Shown piece by piece: positions 9,835 to 21,347 of a stretch of DNA of 64,000 bases. The position numbers and the translations under genes were made by a program. The stretch comes from Iris pallida (taxonomy: Eukaryota; Streptophyta; Magnoliopsida; Asparagales; Iridaceae): NCBI GenBank assembly GCA_029216955.1, contig JANAVB010004031.1, positions 186,001 to 250,000 of the forward strand. Direction: 5' to 3'. The first letter of the stretch is position 1, and the number at the start of each line of letters is the position of its first letter. A model generated the notes under the pieces. That model did not search any database, was not told the origin of the DNA, and saw only the letters and a program-made list of their open reading frames with translations.

Positions 9835-10554
9835 GAAAAATTATTAGGTGCTCCCGGCTCACCACTGGACATGTTGAGTGGTGAGCACAGTCCAATAAAC
9901 AATTGACACTTGGAATAACCAATTAATTCCATATTTTTCACATCATAACCAGATATGAAAAGATAACGAAAAATACTAACAAAATCAATAATATTAATAT
10001 TAACATTAAAATTAATATTAAGATTAACATTAATATTAACAGTAAAATTAATATTAACAATAATATTAATATTAATATTAACATTAAAATTAAAATTAAT
10101 ATTAACATTAAAATTAATATTAATATTAATATTAGCATTAATATTAAAGATAACAAAAAATACTAAAAAAATCAATAATATTAATATTATCATTAAAATT
10201 AATATTAAGATTAAAATTAATATTAACAATAATATTAATATTAATATTAATATTAACATTAAAATTAAAATTAATATTAATGTTAATGTTAATATTAGTA
10301 TTAATGTTAATATTAATGTTAACATTGATATTAAAATTAACATTAATATTAACATTAATACTAATATTAACATTAACATTAATATTAATATCAAAATTAA
10401 TATTAATATTAAGCTAACTTATGAATTGTCCGATTATGATGTGGAAAATATGGAATTAATTAATTATTCCAACTTTCAAGTGTCAATTATTTATTGGACC
10501 GGACTCACCACTCAGCACGTCCAGTGGTGAACCGGGAGCACCTAATAATTTCTC
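9835..10554. mobile_element. Mutator-type MITE with 9-bp target duplication
   Basis: The ends are inverted repeats: GAAAAATTATTAGGTGCTCC on the left and GAGAAATTATTAGGTGCTCC when the right end is read in reverse. Similarity extends for roughly 120 bp into each side. The 720-bp element is flanked by CACAATTAG at 9826-9834 and 10555-10563, a 9-bp target duplication typical of Mutator-like transposons. The centre (about 9970-10420) is almost pure ATT/ATTAAT-type repeat with no coding capacity. It must have been mobilised in trans. Confidence 0.88.
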
Positions 10555-10927
10555 CACAATTAGACCGCTAGTTAGAGAAGTTTGTTCTTATACAACATAT
10601 TACATCTTTTAACCGGAATGAATAGAAGTAGGAGACAAAACAGACAAAGTAAATATTATACTTGGAAATATAGTAGCATAGGAAAGAGTTTGATATTGGT
10701 GGCAAATCTAGAAATTAAGTTATTCTCAAGAGAAATACTTGGAAGATGAAGACCTGGATTGGAATGGTATTATAAACAGAAATATTTGAGTTTGAAGCAT
10801 TCGATTCCGCAGGATTATTTGTAATTGGTGGTTCTCTCATTGGTTAGATTCCCCAATTTCATTATTCAGTCATCTTGGATATGAGAGCTTGTTAGTTCCG
10901 AGACGTGGATATAGATGGAAAACAGGA

Positions 10928-11093
10928 GTTCAGCAAGTCTACACAGCAGGTGCCACAAATGAGAAGTTTAGCAAGCCTACACAGTAGGTACCACAAATGA
11001 GGAGTTTAGCAAGCCTACACAGTAGGTGTCACAAATAAGATAGATCTCAAGAATAAAGTTAGGCCTCCCTACTCAGTAGGTGCCTTAAAACCT
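10928..11093. repeat. 38-bp tandem repeat, about 3.5 copies
   Basis: Units start at 10928, 10966 and 11004, each beginning GTTTAGCAAGCCTACACAG (or a close variant) and ending CACAAATGAG. A partial diverged copy with CTCAGTAGGTGCC lies at about 11058-11093. The array sits just outside the LTR of element J. The 360 bp to its left (10564-10927) hold nothing I recognise. Confidence 0.85.
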
Positions 11094-11143
11094 GAAGAAC
11101 GAGTTACAGAGAAACAGAAGAAGAAAAAGAGGAGGATTAAATC

Positions 11144-11755
11144 TGCTGGGGTGTAAAAATACCGTTGCTCAAAGCAAGATTCGCCTCTATACGATCCGCT
11201 TCCAGGAACCAGCAAGTTCAAGAGAACTTCTGAAACGCTCGTCAGTCAATATTTGTGACTTGAACGGGCTTCCTGAACTTTACGGACTCCCTTAACTCTC
11301 TTCTTTGGTGCATCTTGGAAAGGAGGCAAGGGAGCTCTATTTATAGAGTGGAGTGAGACCTCACCATCTCTCATATCCGATGTGGGACTAAAACACCAAT
11401 ACTCTAAAATAGAGTTTGATGTTTTACATCATCCCACAATCAACATAGTCGAGTGCTAGCCCACGCCTTCCCCCCGAACACTCCCGTGCATGCATGAGAC
11501 AACCTGGAGTCCGTGTCGAGTCTGAGCCCGCACAACAAAAATCAACTTGCGTCCTTGTTGGAATTAATCATTTTCTTCTTAGTAAAATCACCCATATGGT
11601 TTCTCCTTAGGGTCACCACCCCATGTGCATATCCCAACAAGACATACTCATATATATGTTGAGATAACTCATGGTGCTTTTCCAATGTGGGACTAAACTT
11701 TACAAAGCATGTTGAGAGCAAGCTCTCTTCATGTCAAGGAACAAGAGCACCAACA
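11144..11755 (-). repeat. Element J, 3' LTR
   Basis: The minus strand begins TGTTGGTGCTCTTGTTCC at 11755 directly after the polypurine tract and ends near CACCCCAGCA at 11144 (612 bp). A TATA box ACTCTATAAATAGAG lies near 11345 on the minus strand. It is related to the isolated LTR at 8241-9330 through both terminal and TATA-proximal blocks. The left boundary is inferred from that similarity. Confidence 0.75.
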
Positions 11756-11771
11756 ATCCCCCACATATCTC
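11756..11771 (-). promoter_or_regulatory. Element J, polypurine tract
   Basis: On the minus strand, GAGATATGTGGGGGAT immediately precedes the LTR start TGTTGG. This is the normal site for plus-strand DNA priming in LTR retrotransposons. Together with the RNase H upstream it fixes the orientation of the element. Confidence 0.8.
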
Positions 11772-12097
11772 ATCATATATATGTGTCTAGGGTTGAGCGT
11801 TCCATACAGTAACTGTCCATTTTGCATTAGGATAGATGTCGTTGATGACTTGAATCTTCCCGCATGGGTTAAATAACAATGCGATACAAGAATGAACTAT
11901 GCCTTTAATTCTACACCACAATTGTAATTCTTCCCACTCACAAAGTGTAGTTACATATGCTTCTGGCTGCACATGAAAGGTCCTGTGCCATCCTGGTTTT
12001 AGTATATAATTTTGGGCGTCTACAAGTTTACCCTTAAGAGACGGCCTGATATCTCTTTTCATACACTATAGGTAAGTTCTTTATTAAAGAGACATGG

Positions 12098-12560
12098 CAT
12101 GAAGCCTTGCGCTTCCTTGCGGTGCTACGCCGCTATGACATGGCCTAAAGCCGAGGCATTACCCCTACCCGGGAACCTCATCGTAGTGTTACACTACTGC
12201 AGCATGAGGTCACAACCTCTTTGTAGTGCCATTCTACCCAGTATGATGCCTAAGGCTTCCTTGCGATGTTACGCCGCAACGACATGGATTGCAAGGCCGA
12301 GGCTTTACCCCTACCTGGGTACCACATCGTGGTGTCGTGCCACTGTAACGTGGGGTCACCCTCTCCTTTTTAGTGTTGTCTATAACTCTTTAATTTTATC
12401 AAACAGCATTAGGCTACCTGCCTATTTGCGGTGCTACGCCGCTATGACTTGGCTTGCAAAGCCGAGGCATTACCCCTATCTGGAAACCTCATGGTGGAGT
12501 CATCCCACTGTAGCATGGAGTTTTACTCCTTGTAGTGCTGCGCTACCGTGCTTCCTGTAA
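12098..12560. repeat. Three diverged ~150-bp repeats in the 3' UTR of element J
   Basis: Three units, at about 12098, 12241 and 12410, share the blocks GCGGTGCTACGCCGC(T/A)A, CCGAGGCATTACCCCTA, GGGAACCTCATCGT and CACTGTAGCATG in the same order. They lie between the RNase H stop and the polypurine tract. The spacing between units is uneven, with about 40 extra bases before the third. Open frames across them are by-products of the high GC content. Confidence 0.8.
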
Positions 12561-12828
12561 AGCACACCAGGCATTCACTCTGCCTGAGAACTTATTAAGG
12601 CATTTAAGCCAACCTCAACACAGGATCCGTTTTCCGCATAAAATACATATAGTAGATAACATTGGTTTTGGATTTGTAGCCCTTCCATGTTCCCAAGAAC
12701 AAGTATCCACTGTTACCTGATAGTTTTTCAGTCAGTGGTCCTCCCTTGAACCAAAAGTTAGATGTCTAGTAGATTTCTCTTTGAACTAATAACATAAAAA
12801 TTTATGGTAGGATTACAAAAACATACTA

Positions 12829-13203
12829 TCAGAATGCCTTCAAGCCCATCTTCTCTGCTGTGTCTTCAACCAGCTGACGCTTGAGGCCATTCGTGAACAG
12901 ATCCGCCAGGTTCTCCTGAATCCGAACATCGATTACTGTAATGACACATCTCTTGATGAGATCGTTCACTGCCCTGTGCTTTAACCGAACAGTTCTCTTC
13001 TTTCCGTTGAAGAGATCATTTGATGCCACCGTCGCTGTCGCTTGGTTGTCGCAGTATATCAGAATTGCCGGTATCTGCGCTCCAACCACTGGATGATTAT
13101 ACATTAGCTCTTGAAGCCATTCTGCTTCATCTGCTGCGGTATCAAGTGCAAAGAACTCAGATTCTATAGAAGACCGCGAGAGCATAGTCTGCTTCTTCGA
13201 CTT
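12829..13203 (-). pseudogene. Element J, Copia RNase H
   Basis: The minus-strand frame carries LSRSSIESEFFALDTAADEA and IYCDNQATATVA, then LKHRAVNDL and ENLADLFTNGL. These are the usual Copia RNase H blocks with catalytic Asp/Glu in ESEF and CDNQ. It is in frame with RT upstream, but a TAG codon at 13201-13203 interrupts the polyprotein where relatives normally have Trp before KSKKQT. The C-terminus (about 12829) is complete. RNase H removes the RNA strand during reverse transcription. Confidence 0.88.
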
Positions 13204-14158
13204 CTACGATATAGCAGCTCCATCCATTGTGAAAATGAATCCACCAGTGGACCTCTCGCTCTCCAACTCTGAGCACCAGCTGGCATCACTGAAGCCTTCT
13301 ACTACCGGCGGCTCTTCGCTGAAGTGTAGTGCATATGTCTGAGTCTTCTTGGGATATCTCATAACACACTTCACAGCTTTCCAGTGCTGAACACCTGGAT
13401 TGCTTGTGAATCGACTCAACATTTCCACAACGAAAGCTATGTCAGGCCTAGTGGCAGTAGTAGCGTACATCAAACTTCCGATAATGCTAGCGTACTCCAA
13501 TTGTCTGACGCTTTCCTTCGAGTTTGGCTCCAGCTTCTGATCACTTCGGTATGGCGTATCAATTATGGGAAGATCATGATACCCGTATCGAGTGAGCATC
13601 TTCTCAATGTAATGAGATTGTGGCAGTGCCAATCCAGTGTCCGTCCGGATGATCTTGAGTCCCAAGATAACATCAGCATCTCCCAAGTCCTTCATACTGA
13701 ACTTTGTCGAGAGGAACTTCTTCGTCTCAGTGACACAGCTTATATCCGTACCTAGGATTAGCTTGTCGTCTACGTGCAGACAAACGATGACTCCTCTTCC
13801 GTCAGCAAATTTAGTATAGACACACTTGCCTGTTTTGCTGACCCTGTAGCCGTTTGATCTGATAACTTTGTCAAACTTCTCATGCCATATTTTGGGAGCT
13901 TGCTTTAAGCCGTATAGAGATTTTACCAACTTGCGAACTTTGTCTTCTAGGCCTCTGACGACAAATCGTTCTGGCTGTTGCATATAAATCTTCTCGGTCA
14001 GCTCGCCATTCAGGAATGCTGTTTTCACATCCATCTGATGTATCACTAGTTTGTGTATTACTGTAAGGGCAATCAACAATCTGATGGTTGTCATCCGTAC
14101 TACTGGAGCATATGTGTCAAAGTAGTCATTTCGCTGTTTTAGAGAAAATCTATGGCTA
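13204..14158 (-). pseudogene. Element J, Copia reverse transcriptase
   Basis: This part is open from about 14158 to 13204 with MDVKTAFLNGEL (first catalytic Asp block), SLYGLKQAPKIWHEKFD, and VCLHVDDKLILG as the catalytic box, then KFSMKDLGDADVILGLKI. The catalytic box reads HVDD where relatives have YVDD. The order and spacing are those of the Copia RT palm domain. A frameshift around 14100-14160 separates it from the upstream piece. Confidence 0.92.
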
Positions 14159-14923
14159 CTAGCCTGGCCTTGAACTTGTCAGTGGTTCCATAGCTTTCAT
14201 CTTCTTCTTGAAGATCCACTTGCATCCGATGAGTTTTGCTCCTTCGGACAAATCAACTAACACCCATGTGTTATTGGAGGTAATTGAGTCAATTTTATTG
14301 TCTACTGTCTCCTTCCAGAAGACAGCATCTCTGGTCTTCATGGCCTCATCATAGGTAAGCGAATCTGCTTCCATATGATAGGTGATAAAGTCATCTCCGA
14401 AGCTCTTCGGCCTCCTTGCTCGCTTCGTCGGCGGCTCAACGAGTTCTGGTTCAATTGTTGTTTCTCCACCAACAACTTCATCTTGGACTACTGGTTCATA
14501 TGAGACCTCAGTCTCATTTGCACCTATATCATTCTCCGAAATATCTGGGAGAATAATGTTTTTGTGTCGTGCAAACTTGTCTTTAAAATATTCAGCATCG
14601 CGAGATTCGATGATATGATTTGACTCAATGTCAAGGAATCTCCGGGCATCACTCTTCTCGGCATATCCCAAGAAGATCGCCTTCGTAGTCCTTATCCCCA
14701 GCTTTTGAATCTTCAGATCTGGGAGCTTCACATAAGCCAGACATCCCCACACTCGAATAACATTCAAGTTAGGTCTGACTTTGAACCAGAGTTTATGAGG
14801 AGTTATGTCAGAAGTTGCATAAGGCACTCTATTCAGAATGAAAGTGGCCGCTAATGCAGCTTCTCCCCAGTAACATTTTGGAATACCTGTAATTAGCATC
14901 ATTGAGTTCATCATTTTTGTCAA
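14159..14923 (-). pseudogene. Element J, integrase C-terminus to RT N-terminus
   Basis: It begins with the late integrase core (NSMMLITGIPKCYWGEA, then AATFILNRVPYA). The C-terminal Copia integrase block follows (VWGCLAYVKLPD and KAIFLGYAEKSDARRF), then the acidic linker and the start of RT (WVLVDLSEGAKLIGCKWIFK). The family order is normal. It is offset in frame from both neighbours. Confidence 0.9.
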
Positions 14924-15071
14924 ACGTTCGGTTCTTCCTCTCTATTACTTCGTTAGATTGAGGAGAATACAGAGCAGTAGTCTCGCAGATGATTCCATGT
15001 TCTTTGCAGAATGATTCAAAATTGGTCTTCCAACAGGGGTTCAGGACTTCGTCTATTCTATTGACGAACAT
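14829..15071 (-). pseudogene. Element J, integrase core fragment
   Basis: The segment FCKEHGIICETTALYSPQSN followed by VIERKNRTF carries the YSPQSNEVIERKNRT block with the third catalytic acid (Glu) of the DDE integrase. Upstream of about 15071 no integrase sequence continues: the first two catalytic Asp residues and the zinc-binding domain are missing. The element is therefore truncated inside integrase, and the next bases belong to unrelated DNA. Confidence 0.88.
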
Positions 15072-16559
<1,488 letters not shown>

Positions 16560-16560
<1 letters not shown>

Positions 16561-17138
16561 GGCAAGGATAGAAAGATATCTAAATTGTATGCTTCATGAT
16601 TCAATATATCTACTTAATGTCGGTTTAGGTAAAGTGGGTCTTTGATCAATACAGTAAGGTCGAAAGTACTAATCTCCCACTAGTTTGCTAGCAGGTTCAG
16701 GAAATGGTCTGCTGGCGGCGGAGCTTCGCGTGATCGTGCTGAGGCATGGAATGCCGTAGCGTTTGAAGCGTGCGATCGCATTGATGCTCGGACTTGCAAC
16801 AGGACGATGTGGTTGAGATATAGAAGACATGATGTATGGAACAATAAAATCCTTTGTGGGCAAGAGGGAACCTGAGTGTTGTAAACTAGTCTGGCAAATT
16901 CAGTTGGGCTATTGAAAGCCTTTGTAACCTTAGTTCATTTATCGAATAAAGAGAATTATTTCGTATACTTTGTTTCTTCCACTGCTAAATAACAATATCA
17001 AAGATAACCGTTTAAGAACTTGTCATCTTGTCTTGTACGAGTGCAACTCCAGACTCGTACGACATCACGCCCCAGCGAGGATGATGATTCGGATAATTAG
17101 ATGCGAGGATGAGCGATTTTCTGGATCGGAGCATGACA
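16560..17138 (+). repeat. 3' portion of an LTR (plus orientation) with primer site after it
   Basis: The sequence ends GGATCGGAGCATGACA at 17138 and is followed by AATTGGTATCAGAGCTC, a clear initiator-Met primer site. Within it, AATAAAGAGAATTATTTCG (near 16943) is a plausible polyadenylation region. The LTR start is not defined; 16560 is approximate. No coding sequence of this element survives. Confidence 0.6.
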
Positions 17139-17141
17139 AAT

Positions 17142-17155
17142 TGGTATCAGAGCTC
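17142..17155 (+). promoter_or_regulatory. tRNA-iMet primer-binding site
   Basis: TGGTATCAGAGCTC matches the complement of the 3' end of plant initiator-Met tRNA, four bases after the LTR end at 17138. About 260 bp of non-coding interior follow before the 23-bp repeat array of element B. It marks a remnant of an otherwise lost retrotransposon. Confidence 0.85.
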
Positions 17156-17416
17156 TAGGTTTAATTTCTTAAGGACGCTTGCTTCGTTTTAATTCCAAAA
17201 GTTGCCCACCACAATGAAATGACTCTTGACAATACTCGATGTCGTACTGGATGTTCCATAAAATAAGTCTAATACAAATCGTGTAATTTTGCTACACGTT
17301 TTTTGGAAATTACATGATATTTGCTGTAAAAGTCGCAAAATCTTAGTTGCATCGAGTGCAATGAGCCGTGAAAGGTTTGTTGCTGTAAAATGTAGAAGCA
17401 TAAAAAAATTTCAGCA

Positions 17417-17555
17417 AATGAAGCCCCATGCGCCCAAGCCAGTGAAGCTCCATGCGCCCAGTTAGTAAAGCTCCATGCGCCTAGTCAGTGGAACTCCGTG
17501 CGCCCAGCCAGTGAAGCTCCATGCGCCCAGCCAGTGAAGTTTCATACGCCCAAGA
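17417..17555. repeat. 23-bp tandem repeat, six copies, with ATGCGCC core
   Basis: Units beginning at about 17417, 17441, 17464, 17487, 17510 and 17533 follow the form AGTGAAGCTCCATGCGCCCAG. The array is at the 5' edge of recognisable element B sequence. The ATGCGCC core also recurs through the rest of the LTR and ORF1. Confidence 0.9.
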
Positions 17556-18143
17556 CTAGCTCCTCCAAAAGGAGGACACATAGCCTGAGACATGGCTATG
17601 TGCCCAAGCCTGACTCAGTCAAAGCCATGATCAAAACGTGCACCGAAGCGCACGGCCATGTTAGTCTCCACGAGCAATCGTGCACCGAAGCATGCAGCTA
17701 CGTCAACACCATGACCAACCCACGATCTCGCCGCCTGTATCCGCCTACATCCTATGCGCCCAAAGCAGGACTATGCGCCCACATAAAAACTAGCGTGTTT
17801 TCTCATGTGGGCGCATAACATCATCCCAGATCAAGAACGACTATAAAATGAGGGCTCATCCCTCTTCAAAACACAGAACTGAGAGTATTTTCAAGCGCCA
17901 AATTGCTACACTTTTTGCCAGTGAGCCGAGAGTTAGCAATTTTCTTAGGTTTTCTCTCACTTTTGTAATCGGAGTGTCAACGGAGTAAAGGAGCAACTGT
18001 CGCTCCATCGTTCCATTCCCCAGAATTCTTTTTTCTACTCGGGGATCCTCAGCGCAGGATCTCTTAGGCGTACTCGATTTGTGGTGCCTTGCGCCAATAA
18101 TGAAAAGATAGCATTTTTTTCTTCTTTTTTGTGTGTGTCCACA
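17556..18143 (+). repeat. Element B, 5' LTR 3' part with TATA box
   Basis: The sequence has GACTATAAAATGAGGG (TATA at 17842-17848) and ends near GTCCACA at 18143, four bases before the primer site. A block TCAACGGAGTAAAGG...TCGTTCCAT is shared with the LTR of element C (about 39818-39850), showing common descent. The LTR start is not resolved and may lie at or left of the 23-bp array. Confidence 0.65.
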
Positions 18144-18147
18144 AAAA

Positions 18148-18165
18148 TGGCGACTCTACTGGAGA
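18148..18165 (+). promoter_or_regulatory. Element B, tRNA primer-binding site overlapping an ATG
   Basis: TGGCGACTCTACTGGAGA, the Tat/Ogre type of site (usually assigned to tRNA-Arg). The base before it makes an ATG at 18147 that opens ORF1, so the primer site itself is translated as ATLLE in that frame. Confidence 0.85.
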
Positions 18166-19326
18166 CTACCTTTTCCTCTGACGAGAAGGTGATGACGCAA
18201 TCCGATACCGACAAAGTAGGGAGCATTCAGAAGATGCTGATCGTAAAGTTCGATCAGTAGGCGTTCGAAGAGATACTCTTTAGGGATGGCTCTACTTCCT
18301 CAAAATCAGCGAAGCTAAAGAAGTCTCGCAAGACTTGGCTTCTGAAGGCTCACTGTGTATATCCTGCTAGTGTCATAGCAGATATGCAACTGGAGGACTC
18401 TGTCACACAGGCGCATGACTCTGCCATAGAAGTTCCCCAAATGGAGAAGGCTCACACCGTTTTAGGCTCTACTAGCCCGGTGACTTCTTCCCTGCACACC
18501 CAACAACAGGGTGTTCAATACCCGAGACTTGGCAAAGAAAAATACTACGATGCCAAGAATTGGGGTATGCGACACTGTGGCCAAACTCGGCGAGGCTCAC
18601 AAACGAAGGAGGCAAAACAGGAAGAAAATAGCGCTGCTCCACCAAGCATGCGCCCAAGGGAGTGTTTGGGCGCATAGCCTCAACCAAAACACTTCTGTGT
18701 TCAGCATGCTGGGCATCCAAAGCTATGCGCCCAAGGCTATGCGCCCAGGCTCTCTGGATCTATACTATGCGCCCACATCAAGGAGGCTCAGACATGCTGT
18801 AAAGGAGCATACGCCCAAGGCCAGTCTCCAAGGCCTATGCGCCCACAACAAAAAGGCAGGCCCCAACGCATATAGCATGGGGCTGTCTTCAAGGATATCA
18901 CAGAACTTAGGTGTGGGGGTTGCCCTTGCACGTGAACTAAGTCTGGATGCGCCTACTCTCCTTACGAACTCGCATGCAAAGCTCGGCAATGCATGCAACA
19001 TGGGTTGTGAGGCAAAACTCCCTTTCGCTGACTTACGTGACGTGATAAATCATAAGCGTAAAGCGAGGGAGGACATAACAATTTATAGTGCACATCCGTG
19101 CACCAGTATTGTTATCAACTGTTGTTGCTCCAAAGCAACAAGAGTGCCTCAGAGAAAATTCGTGTTTCGACGGCTGCACTTCTCTAACGATGAGAAACTA
19201 CTGTGTGTTTCATCCAATATGGCTTCATGGGGTCCCCCTTACAGAAGCCCCAATCAAAGACGGTGGACTACGAACCCAACTTTCTTTCTCAGTTCTGCGA
19301 GAAGAAGAAGAAGAAGTCTACCAACA

Positions 19327-19331
19327 GATGG
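19327..19331. repeat. Target-site duplication of element D (left)
   Basis: GATGG at 19327-19331 is repeated at 30617-30621, directly outside the two LTR ends. Removing the element plus one copy restores a continuous reading frame of element B. Confidence 0.97.
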
Positions 19332-19514
19332 TGTGAGCACCCTGAATTTTGGGTTGATTTTTTTCATTTTATTTTATTTTCTGATTGATTGGTTTCGATA
19401 AATAATTTATTTTGTTATTTTTCCTTAAGTGTACTTTTCCATGCCTTTGATATTAGGAGTGTCAGGGATGTTCAACTCTGGAAATCTTCATCGCGAGTTT
19501 TGGAGTGGACAGAA

Positions 19515-19532
19515 TTACCGTCATGACGGTAA
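19515..19532. promoter_or_regulatory. Perfect 18-bp palindrome in D U3 (TGACG inverted pair)
   Basis: TTACCGTCATGACGGTAA reads the same on both strands and holds two TGACG cores, the bZIP/TGA-factor element. The 3' LTR keeps 16 bp of it (starting about 26518). It lies about 183 bp inside the LTR, upstream of any likely promoter. Confidence 0.7.
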
Positions 19533-21347
19533 ATAGTGTCCCACTCAAACTTGTTCCCTTGTGCTCTTTTTGCTTCACAGAACTTCGGGTCGATTTAGAC
19601 CATTTGATCATTAATTGATTTTCCCACTCTTTTCCTTGATCATTATTAGCACGTTACCGTGACTTTTAATTTGGGAGCGCAAGACCAGTCAGTTTCTTGA
19701 AACCAACTCCTCATTGATGATCTACTCAAGACGCTCGTCACCCATGACCTTCGTGTCCCACTCAGACACGCCATCTTGTGCTCCATTTGCTTCACACAAC
19801 TTTCCTGACACGTGACCCAATTTTATTTCATCCCACGGTGTCACATTTATTTTCCAACTTGATTTGTGGGTCCCTGTCGACCAAAACCTGTCAGCCCCAA
19901 CTATGCACATGGCCCACATTGAGCCTACTACCCGTTTGCCACTTGTGTCCCATTTATTGGAATCCCCATGTGCTACTTATTTGCCCATGATCATCAACAC
20001 CTATTTTTAATTCAATGATTGCTTAATGTCCGATTTTGGATCCAATCCGGCTCCATTGAACCCAACCCCTGCTTCATTTTTCCTCTCTCATGACGCCCTC
20101 ATTTTTCTTGCCCAAAAATATTAATTATTCTTTCTACATATTTTTTCTATATTTATTGAAATTTTTATTTTTTTAATTCCTTTTTGGAATGACAATTTCC
20201 CTCTAAATTAGTCCTAGCCATTTGATCATCCTAAGTAATCCTCACCCTCAATTTCCATACATGGAACTTTTCCTCCACTTCTTCACAGCCATAGGCTGAC
20301 CCTAACCCCAATACAACCTTTCTTTCTCTCTCTCTTCCTTCCTCTCATTACTATTACTCCTTCTCTCTCTCTACATTTAATTCCTACAAACTCACACACA
20401 ACAAAGCCAACCAACAACAGCAGCAACCATTTCCTTCCCCCGACCTCCGGCCACCCCCTGGCCGTAGCCTGGCCGTCGGCCGACCTCTCCTCCATGCAGC
20501 CTCCTCCTCCTCCTCTTCTCTCCTCCTTCTCAACAACGTCACCACCACCTCTACATCACCATCACCGCCACCACCACTTCGCCACAGCCCCGACCACCAC
20601 TCCATCCCCTCGTCGAGGTGCGACCCATCCCCTCGTCGAGGTAGTGGCCACCCCGCCGCTGCAGGCTGGCAGCCTCGTGCGTCGCTGCGCCGCCCGCGTA
20701 CAGCCGCGCGTGCGCTGGCAGCGCTGCCGCGCCGCCGCCGGCGACGTGGTCGGCGTGGCCGACCCCCCCGTTGGCCGGGTGCATCTTCGGGACAGGCCCT
20801 ATGGCCGTCATCCCTCTCCTCGACGCGTATCGGAGGTGATTCGTGCGTTTTGCACGACGTCCCGTCGTAACGAGCTCGGAAACGAAGCTGAAATATCGCT
20901 CCGTCGTAGCGACTTCGCACACGTTTTCCCGGAGATCCGACCGTTGGATCGGTGATTTCTTCGCTCCGTCACAATCTCGGTATATCCACCTTCATCCCTG
21001 TCAATTTTCGTCCGTTAATTTTATCGTTTGATACATCAAAATCGGCCACCAAGTTGACCATTTAAATTGTATTAAATTTGGACAGTTTCGCGGGGCCAAC
21101 TTCGTCAGCTTGTATCTCCTCCACCGTAGCTCCTTTTGGCGTGCTACCAGTTCCTGTGCGAAGCTGGTATAACCCTCTTACTACCCCTCCAGTTTCGTTT
21201 CATTGTGAGCTTGTTTGATTGGTTGAATTCGACGCCAAAGTTTGCCGTCCAAATTCGTAAATTCCAACTTGTAAAATTTCATTTTTGAACACGGGACTCC
21301 AGATTTCATTTCTGACGCCACTATTAGACTCGTGACGTCGTTCTGGC

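Larger units (their letters stand above)
11144..15071 (-). mobile_element. Element J: 5'-truncated Ty1/Copia retrotransposon
   Basis: Reading the minus strand from 15071, the order is integrase, RT, RNase H, a repeat-bearing 3' untranslated region, polypurine tract and 3' LTR. Integrase before RT is diagnostic of Ty1/Copia. Gag, protease, the N-terminal half of integrase and the 5' LTR are missing; similarity stops at about 15071. At least two frameshifts and one nonsense codon make it inactive. Confidence 0.9.
18147..19331 (+). pseudogene. Element B, ORF1 (N-terminal extension upstream of Gag)
   Basis: From the ATG at 18147 the frame encodes MATLLETTFSSDEKVMTQSD, then a TAG at 18258 in place of a Gln codon seen in element C, and runs on to 18677. 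A second frame, open from 18511, carries DLRDVINHKRKARED, IVINCCCSKA and KFVFRRLHF. These match the conserved ORF1 end in A and C. The frame is still open at 19331, where element D is inserted, and continues in the same frame from 30622. So ORF1 and Gag look like one reading frame rather than two genes. No known domain is recognised. One frameshift lies between 18511 and 18677. Confidence 0.65.

Noticed and set aside
9831..10394. 187-codon minus-strand frame rich in Ile/Leu/Met, looking like a membrane protein
   Set aside because: It is the translation of the ATT/AAT repeat core of the MITE. The hydrophobic pattern follows from codon composition alone.
20494..20955. Pro/His-rich frame (MQPPPPPLLSSF...) in the D LTR, and its copy near 27490
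   Set aside because: The frame differs between the two LTR copies by frame-changing indels and lies in a GC-rich leader. A translated upstream ORF cannot be excluded, but there is no evidence for a protein.
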